Shown here piece after piece: positions 51,396 to 62,040 of a stretch of 64,000 nucleotides of DNA. The notes under the pieces were generated by a model that was not told the DNA's origin, searched no databases, and saw only the letters and a program-made list of their open reading frames with translations. How positions within the stretch are numbered: the stretch's first letter is position 1; the number at the start of each line of letters is the position of its first letter. The stretch is from Ideonella sp. (GTDB lineage Bacteria > Pseudomonadota > Gammaproteobacteria > Burkholderiales > Burkholderiaceae_C): NCBI RefSeq assembly GCF_016702655.1, contig NZ_JADJDO010000005.1, forward strand, positions 186,001 through 250,000, written 5' to 3'. Both the position numbers and the translations under genes were made by a program.

Positions 51396-51429
51396 GGCCC
51401 GCCCTTTTGCACGGCGCGCCGGTCGATCG

Positions 51430-52503
51430 TCAAGCCTTGACGGTCTTGCCCTTGGCCGGCTCGGCGGCGCCGTTGCCGACCGGAAGCTGCGGGATCCCGA
51501 CCGCCTCGCGCACGAGGTTCTCGATCTCGACCGCGAGGCCAGCGTTCTCGCGCAGGAACTCGCGTGCGTTGTCCTTGCCCTGGCCGATCTTCTCGCCCTT
51601 GTAGGCATACCAGGCGCCGGACTTCTCGATCACGCGCGCCTCGACGCCCATGTCGATGATCTCGCCCTCGCGGCTGATGCCCTCGCCATAGAGAATGTCG
51701 AACTCGGCGGTCTTGAACGGCGGCGCAACCTTGTTCTTGACGACCTTGACCTTGGTCTCGCTGCCGACGACCTCGTCGCCCTTCTTGATCGAGCCGATGC
51801 GCCGGATGTCGAGCCGTACCGAGGCGTAGAACTTGAGCGCGTTGCCGCCCGTCGTCGTCTCGGGCGAGCCGAACATGACACCGATCTTCATCCGGATCTG
51901 GTTGATGAAGATGACCATGGTGTTGGTCTTCTGGATCGACGCGGTGAGCTTGCGCAGGGCCTGGCTCATCAGCCGCGCCTGCAGCCCCGGCAGGCTGTCG
52001 CCCATGTCGCCCTCGAGCTCGGCCTTGGGCGTGAGCGCGGCCACCGAGTCGACGACGATCAGGTCGACAGCGCCGGAGCGGACCAGCGCGTCGACGATCT
52101 CGAGCGCCTGCTCGCCGGTATCGGGCTGCGAGATCAGGAGTTCCTGCAGATTGACGCCGAGCTTCTCGGCGTATTGCGCGTCGAGCGCGTGCTCGGCGTC
52201 GATGAAGGCGCTCACGCCGCCCTGCTTCTGCATCTCGGCGATGACCTGCAGCGTCAGCGTCGTCTTGCCCGACGACTCGGGGCCGTAGATCTCGATCACG
52301 CGGCCGCGCGGCAGGCCACCGACGCCGAGCGCGATGTCGAGGCCGAGCGAGCCGGTCGAGACGACCTCGATGTCGCGGATCGCCTCGCCCTCGCCCAGGC
52401 GCATGATCGAACCCTTGCCGAACTGCTTGTCGATCTGCGCCAGCGCGGCGGCCAGGGCCTTGGCCTTCTCGGGGTTCATGCTCGACTTGGTGGCTGCTTC
52501 CAT
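51430..52503 (-). CDS. recA: Recombinase RecA
   Basis: 357 residues. Walker A GPESSGKTTL, Walker B LIVVDSVAAL, loop L1 MSQALRKLTASIQKTNTMVI and L2 region GVMFGSPETTTGGNALKFYA are all present, and the acidic C-terminus is short. It drives homologous recombination and LexA self-cleavage. A LexA-like box lies 40 bases upstream. Confidence 0.98.
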   Translation of the reverse strand: MEAATKSSMNPEKAKALAAALAQIDKQFGKGSIMRLGEGEAIRDIEVVSTGSLGLDIALGVGGLPRGRVIEIYGPESSGKTTLTLQVIAEMQKQGGVSAFIDAEHALDAQYAEKLGVNLQELLISQPDTGEQALEIVDALVRSGAVDLIVVDSVAALTPKAELEGDMGDSLPGLQARLMSQALRKLTASIQKTNTMVIFINQIRMKIGVMFGSPETTTGGNALKFYASVRLDIRRIGSIKKGDEVVGSETKVKVVKNKVAPPFKTAEFDILYGEGISREGEIIDMGVEARVIEKSGAWYAYKGEKIGQGKDNAREFLRENAGLAVEIENLVREAVGIPQLPVGNGAAEPAKGKTVKA

Positions 52504-52542
52504 GGTGAATCTCCGTGACGTTAAGTAGATTATCGCTCAGCA

Positions 52543-52560
52543 ACTGGATGTTTGTACAGT
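52543..52560. promoter_or_regulatory. LexA (SOS) box upstream of recA
   Basis: ACTGGATGTTTGTACAGT matches the CTGT-N8-ACAG consensus with one change in the left arm. Its distance to the recA start (40 bases) and the known SOS control of recA support it. Confidence 0.75.
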
Positions 52561-52642
52561 TGTCTGCAGGGTCGATCTAGGGAGGAGCGCAACCCTACAA
52601 TGAGTTGCGTGGCCCCTGCGCGGCCGCTGCGGAGCTCACTCG

Positions 52643-53314
<672 letters not shown>

Positions 53315-53323
53315 GAGCCGAGC

Positions 53324-55078
53324 TTGGACGCGCCGCACGGCAAGGAGCAGCGCTCGCTGTTCGGCGAGATCCTCGACTGGATGCTCGCGCCGCTGCTGCT
53401 GCTGTGGCCGATGAGCGTGCTCGTGACCTGGCTCGTCGCGCAGAACATCGCCAACAAGCCCTTCGACCGCCAGCTCGGCGAGACGGCGCGCGTGCTGGCG
53501 CAGCAGATCAGCGTGCAGCTGGGCGCGGGCGGCAAGCCGGTAGCACGCTTTCGCCTGCCACCGAGCGCCGCCGAGCTCCTGCGCGCCGACGAGGCCGACG
53601 ACATCTACTACCAGGTGCTCGGGCTGCGCGGCGAGTTCATCAACGGCGACAGCTCGATCCCGGTGCCGCTCGATCTGCAAAACGGCGCAGCGGGCGAGGT
53701 GCTGTTTCGCGACGACACGATCAACAACACCGCCGTGCGCGTGGCCTACCTGTGGGTCTTCGTCGAGAGCGCGCCCGGCGCATCCGCGGCCGACGGCGCA
53801 CCGCCGGGGCCCCTGGTGCAGGTGGCCGAGACGCTCGGAAAGCGCTCGCGCCTGGCCACCGAGATCATCAAGGGCGTGATCCTGCCCCAGTTCGTGATCC
53901 TGCCGCTCGCGGTGCTGCTGGTCTGGCTCGCGCTCGCGCGCGGCATCGCGCCGCTGAACGCGCTGCAAAAGCGCATCCGCGGCCGCGAGAGCCACGACCT
54001 GTCGCCGCTCGACGAGCGCGACGTGCCCGAGGAGGTGTCGCCGCTGGTGCGCGCGATCAACGACCTGCTCGCGCGCCTGGACAAGAGCATGGGCGCGCAA
54101 AAGCATTTCCTCGCCGACGCGGCGCACCAGTTGAAGACCCCGCTCGCCGGCCTGCGCACCCAGGCCGAGCTCGCGCAGCGCGAGATCGACGCCGGCAAGA
54201 CCGACCCGCAGCAGTTGAAGAAGTCGCTGCAGCAGATCGCGCGCTCGAGCCAGAGCGCGGCGCACATGGTCAACCAGTTGCTCGCGATGGCGCGTGCCGA
54301 GGACAAGGAGCATTCGGCGCGCAAGCAGGAGGTCAACATCGCCCGCCTCGCGACCGAGACCGTGCGCGACTTCGTGCCGCGCTCGCTCGAGAAGCGCATC
54401 GACCTCGGCTACGAGGGCCCCGACAGCAGCAACGGCGCGCGCCAGCAGCCGGCGCCGCTCGTCACCGGCCATGCGCTGCTGCTGCGCGAAATGATCCGCA
54501 ACCTCGTCGACAACGCGCTGCACTACACGCCCGCCGGCGGCACGGTGACGGTGCGCGTGGTCGAAGACCCGTTTGGCCAGGTCGTCGTGCTGCAGGTCGA
54601 GGACTCGGGGCCTGGCATCGCGCCCGCCGAGCGCGAGAAGGTCTTCCAGCCCTTCTACCGGTCGCTGGGCACCAACGTCGATGGCTCGGGCCTTGGCCTC
54701 GCAATCGTGAGCGAGATCGCGCTTCAGCACGAAGCCGAGATCACCCTCGAAGACGCCAACCTGCGCCATCGCCCCGGCCTCCGCCGGAGCAGGCCAGGCG
54801 CGGCGTTCCCGGGCATCGCCGGCGGCCCTGTCACCGAGGATGCCAGCGTCACCGGCGCACCGCCGGCGGCGCGAGGCCCCTGGGCATCACCGAGGCTCGC
54901 CGGCCTGCGCTGGTCGATCCCTTGCAGGGAATGCGGCCCTGCGGGGTGCCCTGCACGCGCCTACCAGTTGACTTCGCGCTCCGGCGTCGCCGTGATGCGA
55001 TGGATGCTCAAATCGGCGCCGTCGAACTCCTCTTCCTGCGACAGGCGCAGGCCCATCGTCGCCCGGATCAGGCCGTAG
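53324..55078 (+). CDS. Sensor histidine kinase, TctE-like, with unusually long C-terminus
   Basis: 584 residues from a TTG start after GGAGCCGAG. TM1 lies about residues 21-43 and TM2 about 185-205, with a 2CSK-type periplasmic domain between. HAMP, H-box FLADAAHQLKTPLAGL, N-box NLVDNALHY and G-boxes DSGPGIAPAE and GSGLGLAIVSEI follow. After the ATPase domain (near residue 480) the frame continues ~100 residues of low-complexity sequence, overlapping the convergent amtB gene by 118 bases. A lost stop codon or an indel near 54780-54850 is likely. Partner of the preceding response regulator. Confidence 0.88.
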   Translation: MDAPHGKEQRSLFGEILDWMLAPLLLLWPMSVLVTWLVAQNIANKPFDRQLGETARVLAQQISVQLGAGGKPVARFRLPPSAAELLRADEADDIYYQVLGLRGEFINGDSSIPVPLDLQNGAAGEVLFRDDTINNTAVRVAYLWVFVESAPGASAADGAPPGPLVQVAETLGKRSRLATEIIKGVILPQFVILPLAVLLVWLALARGIAPLNALQKRIRGRESHDLSPLDERDVPEEVSPLVRAINDLLARLDKSMGAQKHFLADAAHQLKTPLAGLRTQAELAQREIDAGKTDPQQLKKSLQQIARSSQSAAHMVNQLLAMARAEDKEHSARKQEVNIARLATETVRDFVPRSLEKRIDLGYEGPDSSNGARQQPAPLVTGHALLLREMIRNLVDNALHYTPAGGTVTVRVVEDPFGQVVVLQVEDSGPGIAPAEREKVFQPFYRSLGTNVDGSGLGLAIVSEIALQHEAEITLEDANLRHRPGLRRSRPGAAFPGIAGGPVTEDASVTGAPPAARGPWASPRLAGLRWSIPCRECGPAGCPARAYQLTSRSGVAVMRWMLKSAPSNSSSCDRRRPIVARIRP

Positions 55079-56163
55079 ACCACCGCGCCACCGGCGAGCG
55101 CCCAGGCGACGCCGATCAGCGTCCCGAGCAACTGCGCCGCGAGGCTCACGCCGCCCAGGCCGCCAAGCGCCTTGGCGCCGAAGATTCCCGCCGCAATGCC
55201 GCCCCAGGTACCGCACAGGCCGTGCAGCGGCCAGACGCCGAGCACGTCGTCGATGCGCCAGCGGTTCTGCGTCAACGTGAACATCACGACGAAGATCGCC
55301 CCGGCGACGCCTCCGGTGACGAGCGCGCCCAGCGGATGCATCAGGTCCGACCCGGCGCACACGGCGACGAGCCCCGCGAGCGGCCCGTTGTGCACGAAGC
55401 CGGGGTCGTTGCGCCCGAGCACCAACGCGGCGAGCGTGCCGCCGACCATCGCCATCAGCGAGTTCACCGCGACCAGGCCCGAGATCTTGTCGATCGTCTG
55501 CGCGCTCATCACGTTGAAGCCGAACCAGCCGACCGTCAGCACCCAGGCGCCGAGCGCCAGGAAGGGGATGCTCGACGGCGGATGGGCCGAGATCGCGCCG
55601 TCCTTGCGGTAGCGGTTGCTGCGCGCGCCGAGCAGCAGCACCGCCGGCAGCGCGATCCAGCCGCCCACCGCGTGCACCACCACCGAGCCGGCGAAGTCGT
55701 GCATGTCGGCGCCGGTGGCGGCCTTGATCCAGGCCTGGATGCCGAGATTGCCGTTCCAGACCACGCCCTCGAAGACCGGGTACACCAGGCCGACGATGAC
55801 CGCGGTCGCGAGCAGTTGCGGATAGAAGCGCGCGCGCTCGGCAATCCCGCCCGAGACGATGGCGGGAATCGCCGCCGCGAAGGTGAGCAGGAAGAAGAAC
55901 TTGACGAGTTCGTAGCCGTTGCGCTCGGCGAGCAGCTCGGCGCCGCTGAAGAAGTGCACGCCGTAGGCGACGCCGTAGCCGACGAAGAAGTAGGCCAGCG
56001 TCGAGACCGAGAAATCGACCAGGATCTTGACCAGCGCATTGACCTGGTTCTTCCGGCGCACCGTGCCGAGCTCGAGAAACGCGAACCCGGCGTGCATGGC
56101 CAGTACCATGATCGCGCCGAGCAGGATGAAGAGGGCGTCGCTGCCTTGCTTGAGTGGCTCCAT
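54961..56163 (-). CDS. amtB: Ammonium transporter
   Basis: 400 residues from the ATG at 56163 after GAGGAAG. Eleven membrane segments; MVLAMHAGFAFLELGTVRRK, SVSTLAYFFVGYGVAYG, DFAGSVVVHAVGGWIALPAV (first pore His) and LMHPLGALVTGGVAGAI (second His). It conducts ammonia/ammonium. No glnK gene is adjacent. The C-terminus (SQEEEFDGADLSIHR) is the usual cytoplasmic tail. Confidence 0.95.
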   Translation of the reverse strand: MEPLKQGSDALFILLGAIMVLAMHAGFAFLELGTVRRKNQVNALVKILVDFSVSTLAYFFVGYGVAYGVHFFSGAELLAERNGYELVKFFFLLTFAAAIPAIVSGGIAERARFYPQLLATAVIVGLVYPVFEGVVWNGNLGIQAWIKAATGADMHDFAGSVVVHAVGGWIALPAVLLLGARSNRYRKDGAISAHPPSSIPFLALGAWVLTVGWFGFNVMSAQTIDKISGLVAVNSLMAMVGGTLAALVLGRNDPGFVHNGPLAGLVAVCAGSDLMHPLGALVTGGVAGAIFVVMFTLTQNRWRIDDVLGVWPLHGLCGTWGGIAAGIFGAKALGGLGGVSLAAQLLGTLIGVAWALAGGAVVYGLIRATMGLRLSQEEEFDGADLSIHRITATPEREVNW

Positions 56164-56220
56164 CGCGGGTCTTCCTCGGCAACTGGGGATTGAGGTTCGC
56201 AGGCCCCGCTTTGGGGGCAG

Positions 56221-57390
56221 ATGCACTGGAAAGCAATCGATGTGCCACATTGGGGCGCTCGAAACTGCACCGTTTCGGCGTGCGTGCGCACCGAGTTGCG
56301 CCGCTCGCACCGCAGCGGTGCATCGAACGACGAGGGGAACGACATCGCACGCTCATCCACGGTCAACCCACCTGCAACTGCGCGCAAGGTCGATCTCGCG
56401 CTGCAGGGCGGCGGTTCGCACGGCGCCTTTACCTGGGGCGCGCTCGATCGCTTGCTCGAGGACGAAACGCTGGACTTTGCCGCGGTCTCGGGCACCAGCG
56501 CGGGCGCCCTCAACGGCGCCGTGATGGTGACCGGCCACGCGCACGGCGGCCGCAGCGGCGCGCGCGCGGCGTTAACCGCGTTCTGGCACGACGTGAGCCA
56601 TTCCGCGTCGCCGTTCGCGCCGGCGACGGGGCTGTTCGACTTCAACCGCCTGCCCGGATTCGAGTGGCTGGGCAGCTTGCTGCGCTCGTTCAGCCCCTAT
56701 GAGTTCAACCCGTTCAACCTCAATCCGCTGCGCAGCCTGCTCGCGCGCCACGTGGACCTGCCGGCACTGCGCGACGCGCCGATGCGCCTGTTCGTGACGG
56801 CGACCAGCGTCCACAGCGGGCAGGCGCACGTGTTCAGCGGCAGCGAGCTGAGCCTCGACGCGCTGCTCGCCTCGGCCTGCCTGCCGCACCTCTTCCAGGC
56901 GGTGGAAATCGACGGCGAGCCGTTCTGGGACGGCGGCTACACCGGCAACCCGGCCCTGTTCCCGCTGATCTACGACACCGAGGCGCTCGACCTGCTGCTC
57001 GTCAAGATCAACCCGCTGGTGCGCAAGGGCACGCCGCGGCGCAGCATCGACATCCTCGATCGCCTGTCCGAGGTCACCTTCAACGCCAGCCTGGTGGGCG
57101 AGATGCGCGCGATCGCCTTCGTCTCGCGCCTGGTGCGCGAAGGGCGGCTCGACCCGGGGCGCTACAAGGACCTGCGCCTGCACATGATCGCCGACGACGA
57201 AGGCCTGGCGCCGTTCGGCGCGGCAAGCAAGCTCGACGCGAGCCGCCCCTTGCTCGAACGCTTGTTCGCGCTCGGGCGCGCGGCGGCGGGGCGCTGGCTC
57301 GATGCCCATGGCGCGGATGTCGGCGTGCGCGGGTCGCTCGATATCGAGCGCAGCTTCCTTGCTCGGCCGGCACAGCCCCCCGCACGCTGA
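56221..57390 (+). CDS. Patatin-like phospholipase family protein
   Basis: 389 residues as read from ATG 56221; the true start may be later since the first 50 residues are poorly patterned. The oxyanion loop is LQGGGSHGAF, nucleophile elbow SGTSAGALNG and catalytic Asp DGGYTGNP. Such proteins hydrolyse acyl lipids; some bind polyhydroxybutyrate granules. No signal peptide is seen. It is divergent from amtB and is followed by uvrA after 60 bases. Confidence 0.9.
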   Translation: MHWKAIDVPHWGARNCTVSACVRTELRRSHRSGASNDEGNDIARSSTVNPPATARKVDLALQGGGSHGAFTWGALDRLLEDETLDFAAVSGTSAGALNGAVMVTGHAHGGRSGARAALTAFWHDVSHSASPFAPATGLFDFNRLPGFEWLGSLLRSFSPYEFNPFNLNPLRSLLARHVDLPALRDAPMRLFVTATSVHSGQAHVFSGSELSLDALLASACLPHLFQAVEIDGEPFWDGGYTGNPALFPLIYDTEALDLLLVKINPLVRKGTPRRSIDILDRLSEVTFNASLVGEMRAIAFVSRLVREGRLDPGRYKDLRLHMIADDEGLAPFGAASKLDASRPLLERLFALGRAAAGRWLDAHGADVGVRGSLDIERSFLARPAQPPAR

Positions 57391-57450
57391 AGGCGGGCGC
57401 TGCTTCCATAATTGCCGGTTGCCCCGCGCCCGCAGGGGCGGCGACCACCT

Positions 57451-60419
57451 ATGACCGAATCCCCGCTCATCCGCATCCGCGGCGCACGCACGCACAACCT
57501 GAAGAACATCGATCTGGACCTGCCGCGCAACCGGCTGGTCGTGATCACCGGCCTGTCCGGTTCGGGCAAGTCCAGCCTCGCCTTCGACACGCTGTACGCC
57601 GAAGGCCAGCGGCGCTACGTCGAGAGCCTGTCGGCGTATGCACGCCAGTTCCTGCAACTGATGGACAAGCCCGATGTCGACACGATCGAGGGGCTGTCGC
57701 CCGCCATCAGCATCGAGCAGAAAGCGACCTCGCACAACCCGCGCTCGACGGTCGGCACGGTGACCGAGATCCACGACTACCTGCGCCTGCTCTACGCGCG
57801 CGCCGGCACGCCTTTCTGCCCCGACCACGACCTGCCGTTGGCGGCGCAGAGCGTGAGCCAGATGGTCGACGCGGTGCTCGCGATGCCCGACGACACGCGC
57901 CTCGCGGTGCTCGCGCCGGTGGTGCGCGACCGCAAGGGCGAGTTCGCCGAACTGTTCGCCGAGATGCAGGCGCAGGGCTACGTGCGCTTTCGCGTCGACG
58001 GCCGCACGGTCGAGGCGGCCGAGGTGCCGAAGCTGAAGAAGACCGAGAAGCACGACATCGACGTCATGGTCGACCGCGTGCGCGTGCACCGCGACCTGCA
58101 CGACCGGCTGCGCCAACGCCTGGCCGAGAGCTTCGAGGCCGCGCTGCGCATCGCCGACGGGCGCGCGCTCGCACTCGTGCTCGGCGACGCCCCGTCGCGC
58201 AGGCGCCGCGCGAGACGATCTTCAGCAGCAAGTTCTCGTGCCCGGCGTGCAGCTACTCGATCGCCGAGATGGAGCCGCGCCTGTTCTCGTTCAACTCGCC
58301 CGTCGGCGCCTGCCCGGGCTGCGACGGCCTCGGCGTGGTGACGGTGTTCGACCCCGAGCGCGTCGTCGCCTTCCCGAGCCTGTCGCTGGCCGGCGGCGCG
58401 GTCAAGGGCTGGGACCGGCGCAACGCCTACACCTTCTCGATGCTCGAGAGCGTCGCGCGCCACGCCGGCTTCGACATCGAGACGCCGTTCGAGGCGCTGC
58501 CCGCAAGCGCACGCGAGATGCTGCTGCGCGGCTCGGGCTCGACCAACATCGAATTCGTCTACGAGGCCGAAGGGCCGTCGGGGCGGCGGCGCAGCGTCAA
58601 GCGCAGCCACCCGTTCGAGGGCATCGTGCCCAACTTCGAGCGCCGCTACAAGGAGACCGACTCGGCTGCCGTGCGCGAGGAGCTCGCGCGCTACATGGCC
58701 GCGCGGCCTTGCCCGGATTGCGGCGGCGCGCGGCTGCGGCGCGAGGCGCGCCACGTCTACCTCGTCGACCCGGCACGCGCCGACGAGCGGCGCCCGATCT
58801 ACGCCGTCGAGCACTCGACGCTGCGCGAGTGCCTGGCCACCTTCGACGCCCTGCATCTGGCAGGCGCCAAGGCCGAGATCGCCGACAAGGTGGTGCGCGA
58901 GATCCGCTCGCGGCTGAAGTTCCTCAACGATGTGGGCCTCGCCTACCTGAGCCTCGATCGCAGCGCCGACACGCTCTCGGGCGGCGAGTCGCAGCGCATC
59001 CGCCTCGCGAGCCAGATCGGCTCGGGACTCACCGGCGTGATGTACGTGCTCGACGAGCCCAGCATCGGCTTGCACCAGCGCGACAACGAGCGCCTGATCG
59101 GCACCCTGCGCCACCTGCGCGACCTCGGCAACAGCGTGCTCGTCGTCGAGCACGACGAGGAGGCGATCCGCGCCGCCGACCACTGCATCGACATGGGCCC
59201 CGGCGCCGGCGTGCACGGCGGGCGCGTGATCGCGCAGGGCACGCCCGACGAGGTGGCGGCGAATCCCGAGTCGCTGACCGGGCGCTACCTGTCGGGCGCG
59301 CTCGCGATCCCGCTGCCGGAGCAGCGCAAGTCATGGCGCACGGACTCCCTCTCCCTCACGGAGGGAGAGGGCCGGGGCGAGGGTGCTGTCGGTTCGGCGC
59401 AGCGCGCATCGCAATCCTCAGGCGCTTGCCTGCGGATTGCGAATGCGCGCGGCAACAACCTGCGCGGCCTCGACGTCGAGATCCCGGTCGGCCTGTTCAC
59501 CTGCGTCACCGGCGTCTCGGGCTCGGGCAAGAGCACGCTCGTCAACGACACGCTGTACGCGGCCGTCGCGCGCCGGCTCTACAACAGCCACGCCGAGCCG
59601 GCGCCGCACGATGCCGTCGAAGGCATCGAGGCCTTCGACAAGGTCATCAACGTCGACCAGAGCCCGATCGGGCGCACGCCGCGCAGCAACCCGGCCACCT
59701 ACACGGGCCTGTTCACGCCGATCCGCGAACTCTTCGCGGAAGTGCCGGCGGCGCGCGAGCGCGGCTACGGGCCGGGGCGCTTCTCGTTCAACGTCGCCGG
59801 CGGCCGCTGCGAGGCCTGCCAGGGCGACGGCGTGCTCAAGGTCGAGATGCACTTCCTGCCCGACGTCTACGTGCCGTGCGACAGCTGCCGCGGCAAGCGC
59901 TACAACCGCGAGACGCTCGAGATCCTCTACAAGGGCCGCAACATCACGCAGGTGCTCGAGCTCACGGTGGAGGACGCGCTGGCGCACTTCGGCGCCGTGC
60001 CGGCGATCGCGCGCAAGCTGCAGACGCTCGCCGACGTGGGCCTCGGCTACATCCGCCTCGGCCAGAGCGCAACCACGCTGTCGGGCGGCGAGGCGCAGCG
60101 CGTCAAGCTCGCGCTCGAGCTCTCCAAGCGCGACACCGGCCGCACGCTCTACATCCTGGACGAGCCGACGACCGGACTGCACTTCGCCGACATCGCGCTG
60201 CTGCTCGAGGTGCTGCACCAGTTGCGCGACGCGGGCAACACGATCGTCGTCATCGAGCACAACCTGGACGTGATCAAGACCGCCGACTGGATCGTCGACA
60301 TCGGCCCCGAGGGCGGCGCCGGCGGCGGAGCGTTGGTCGCCTGCGGCACGCCCGAGACCGTCGCCGCGCACGCGCCGAGCCACACCGGGCGCTACCTGGC
60401 AGGGCTGCTGAAGCGCTGA
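57451..60419 (+). CDS. uvrA: Excinuclease ABC subunit A, frameshifted near codon 247
   Basis: The frame from ATG 57451 gives the first ATPase half (GLSGSGKSSLAFDTLYAEGQ) and the UvrB-binding region up to ALALVLGDA. It then breaks at the C-run 58190-58193. Adding one C restores PVAQAPRETIFSSKFSCPAC and the rest: LSGGESQRIRLASQ, second Walker A GVSGSGKSTLVND, zinc finger CEACQGDG...CDSCRGK, and LSGGEAQRVKLALEL. UvrA recognises DNA damage with UvrB. About 25 residues after LPEQRKSW are encoded by a palindrome in the linker. UvrA is rarely lost, so the frameshift may be an error. Confidence 0.93.
59347..59371. repeat. CCCTCTCCCTC palindrome within uvrA
   Basis: CCCTCTCCCTC-ACG-GAGGGAGAGGG is a perfect 11-bp inverted repeat followed by CCGGGGCGAGGG. 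It resembles the common CCCTCTCCC/GGGAGAGGG intergenic repeats of Gram-negative genomes. It is in frame, encoding SLSLTEGEGRGEG in the linker before the second ATPase half. Confidence 0.75.
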
Positions 60420-60425
60420 GGGCGT

Positions 60426-60826
60426 TCAGTGCTTGGCGTGGCCCTTGCCGTGGCCGTGCGAGTGCTGGGCCTCGTAGCGCTCGCGCACCCATGCTCCTGC
60501 ACGAAGTACACCGGCACGCCGCAGGCGTGGTAGCGCCCGCAGTGCTTGCCCCAGTCCTTCTGGTGTCCGGGCGGCACGTACAGATACACCGGCTGCTGCA
60601 CGACGGCCACGCGCGGCGGCGCGTAGACCACGGGCTGCGGATAGACGACCGCCGGCTGCGGGAAGCTGCCGATGTCGATGCGGCCATACAAGCCGGGCTG
60701 GACCACGCTGACCGACACGCCCACCGACGTGCTGGCTGCTGCGGGCGAGAGTGCAGCGCCCCCGACGGCGAGCGCAAGAGCGATTCCGGCGAAGCTGGGC
60801 AGTCCTGGCATGGCACTGTTCTTCAT
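60426..60826 (-). CDS. Small secreted protein, frameshifted near its C-terminus
   Basis: From the ATG at 60826: signal peptide MPGLPSFAGIALALAVGGAA to ...AAAS, then SVSVVQPGLYGRIDIGSFPQ, PAVVYPQPVVYAPPRVAVVQ, YVPPGHQKDWGKHCGRYHAC and GVPVYFVQE. Related proteins end WVRERYE plus a His/Gly/Lys tail. Here WVRERYEAQHSHGHGKGHAK is present but needs one extra base near 60490. As written the frame instead runs to 60392. Unknown role; the Pro-Val-Tyr segment and His-rich tail suggest envelope or metal binding. Confidence 0.75.
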
Positions 60827-61095
60827 GGCGTGGTTGTCGGCAGATAACGCACTCGCGCGCAGGGTCGCCGACCGCCGCTGTGTAGCCGCCGGTAACGGCC
60901 GGACCTGGTGCAGGGGTCGACGCTGCCCGGTTCCCGGGCCCCCGCCCTTCCCCCCCGGGGGCCGTGGCGGCCCGCGCGACACCTCCGGGGCCGCGGGCGG
61001 TTTGCGCCGGGGCCGGAGGCCAATCGCCCGCCGGCCGGGGAACCCCAAGCTCGAACACTGACTGGCTGGCTCGCCGGACTGCTGAACGGACTCCG

Positions 61096-61962
61096 ATGAG
61101 ACCTCTTCGACCCATCGTCCTCGCGACACTGCTGCTCGCCGTCGCCCTCATCGCGCCGGCGCGCGCGGAACCCTACAGCGGCGCGTTGTTCGACGCCCAC
61201 CTGCACTACAACGACGAGGCCGTGGCGAGCTTTCCGGTCGCCGACGTGCTGGCGCGCATGCAGCGCGCCGGCGTGCGCGGCATCATCGCCAACAGCCGGC
61301 CCAACGACGGCACCAAGGCGCTCGCCGCGGCCAGGGCGTCGGCGTTGACCGTGGTGCCTTTCATCCGCCTGTACCGCAACCGCGCCGACTACAACGGCTG
61401 GTTTGCCGACGAGACGATCGTCGCGATGGTGCAGGATGAGCTTGCGCGCGGCACGGCCGCCGGCCCCTACCGCGGCATCGGCGAGTTCCACCTCTACGAC
61501 AGCGCGAACGCCAACGGCGCGGTGGCCGCCAAGCTGATGCGCCTGGCGCAGGAAAGAAACCTCGCCGTGCTCGCGCACGTGGACGATGCGGCGATCGACC
61601 TGCTGTTCGCGCATGCACCCAGGGCGAGGCTGATCTGGGCCCATACCGGCATCGGCGGCGTGCCCGTCGAGCGCGTGCGCGAGTTGATGCAGCGCCATCC
61701 GACGCTGATCGGCGAGCTCTCGTACCGGCCCGGGCTGACCGATGGCGCGGGGCATCTCGCCGCGCCGTGGCGAGCGCTGTTCACCGAGTTCCCGACCCGC
61801 TTCGTGATCGGCTCGGACACCTGGATCAACGCGCGCTGGGGCGACTACGAAGGCCTGATGCGCGCCGCGCGGGTCTGGCTCGGCGACCTGCCGCCCGCCA
61901 CCGCGCAACGCATCGCCTGGGGTAACGCGGCCGAACTGTTCGGACTCGCCGAACCGAAGTAG
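61096..61962 (+). CDS. Secreted amidohydrolase-like protein
   Basis: 288 residues. The signal peptide MRPLRPIVLATLLLAVALIA ends at ARA. The TIM-barrel hydrolase pattern is DAHLHYND (first metal His pair), GIGEFHLYD (Glu), VLAHVDDAA, LIWAHTGIGG and VIGSDTWINARW (Asp). This fits the amidohydrolase_2/TatD-like superfamily. Substrate unknown; periplasmic location is unusual for the family. A hairpin follows the stop. Confidence 0.85.
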   Translation: MRPLRPIVLATLLLAVALIAPARAEPYSGALFDAHLHYNDEAVASFPVADVLARMQRAGVRGIIANSRPNDGTKALAAARASALTVVPFIRLYRNRADYNGWFADETIVAMVQDELARGTAAGPYRGIGEFHLYDSANANGAVAAKLMRLAQERNLAVLAHVDDAAIDLLFAHAPRARLIWAHTGIGGVPVERVRELMQRHPTLIGELSYRPGLTDGAGHLAAPWRALFTEFPTRFVIGSDTWINARWGDYEGLMRAARVWLGDLPPATAQRIAWGNAAELFGLAEPK

Positions 61963-61984
61963 CACGCATCGATCGCGCAGAAGA

Positions 61985-62006
61985 AAGCCGGCGCGGGCGC
62001 CGGCTT
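61985..62006. terminator. Bidirectional hairpin terminator
   Basis: AAGCCGGCGC-GG-GCGCCGGCTT is a perfect 10-bp stem. On the plus strand GCTTCGTTC follows; on the minus strand TTTCTTC follows. It lies between convergent genes and can serve both. Confidence 0.7.
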
Positions 62007-62040
62007 GCTTCGTTCATTGCAGCGCTCGCGCGCGGTCGGG

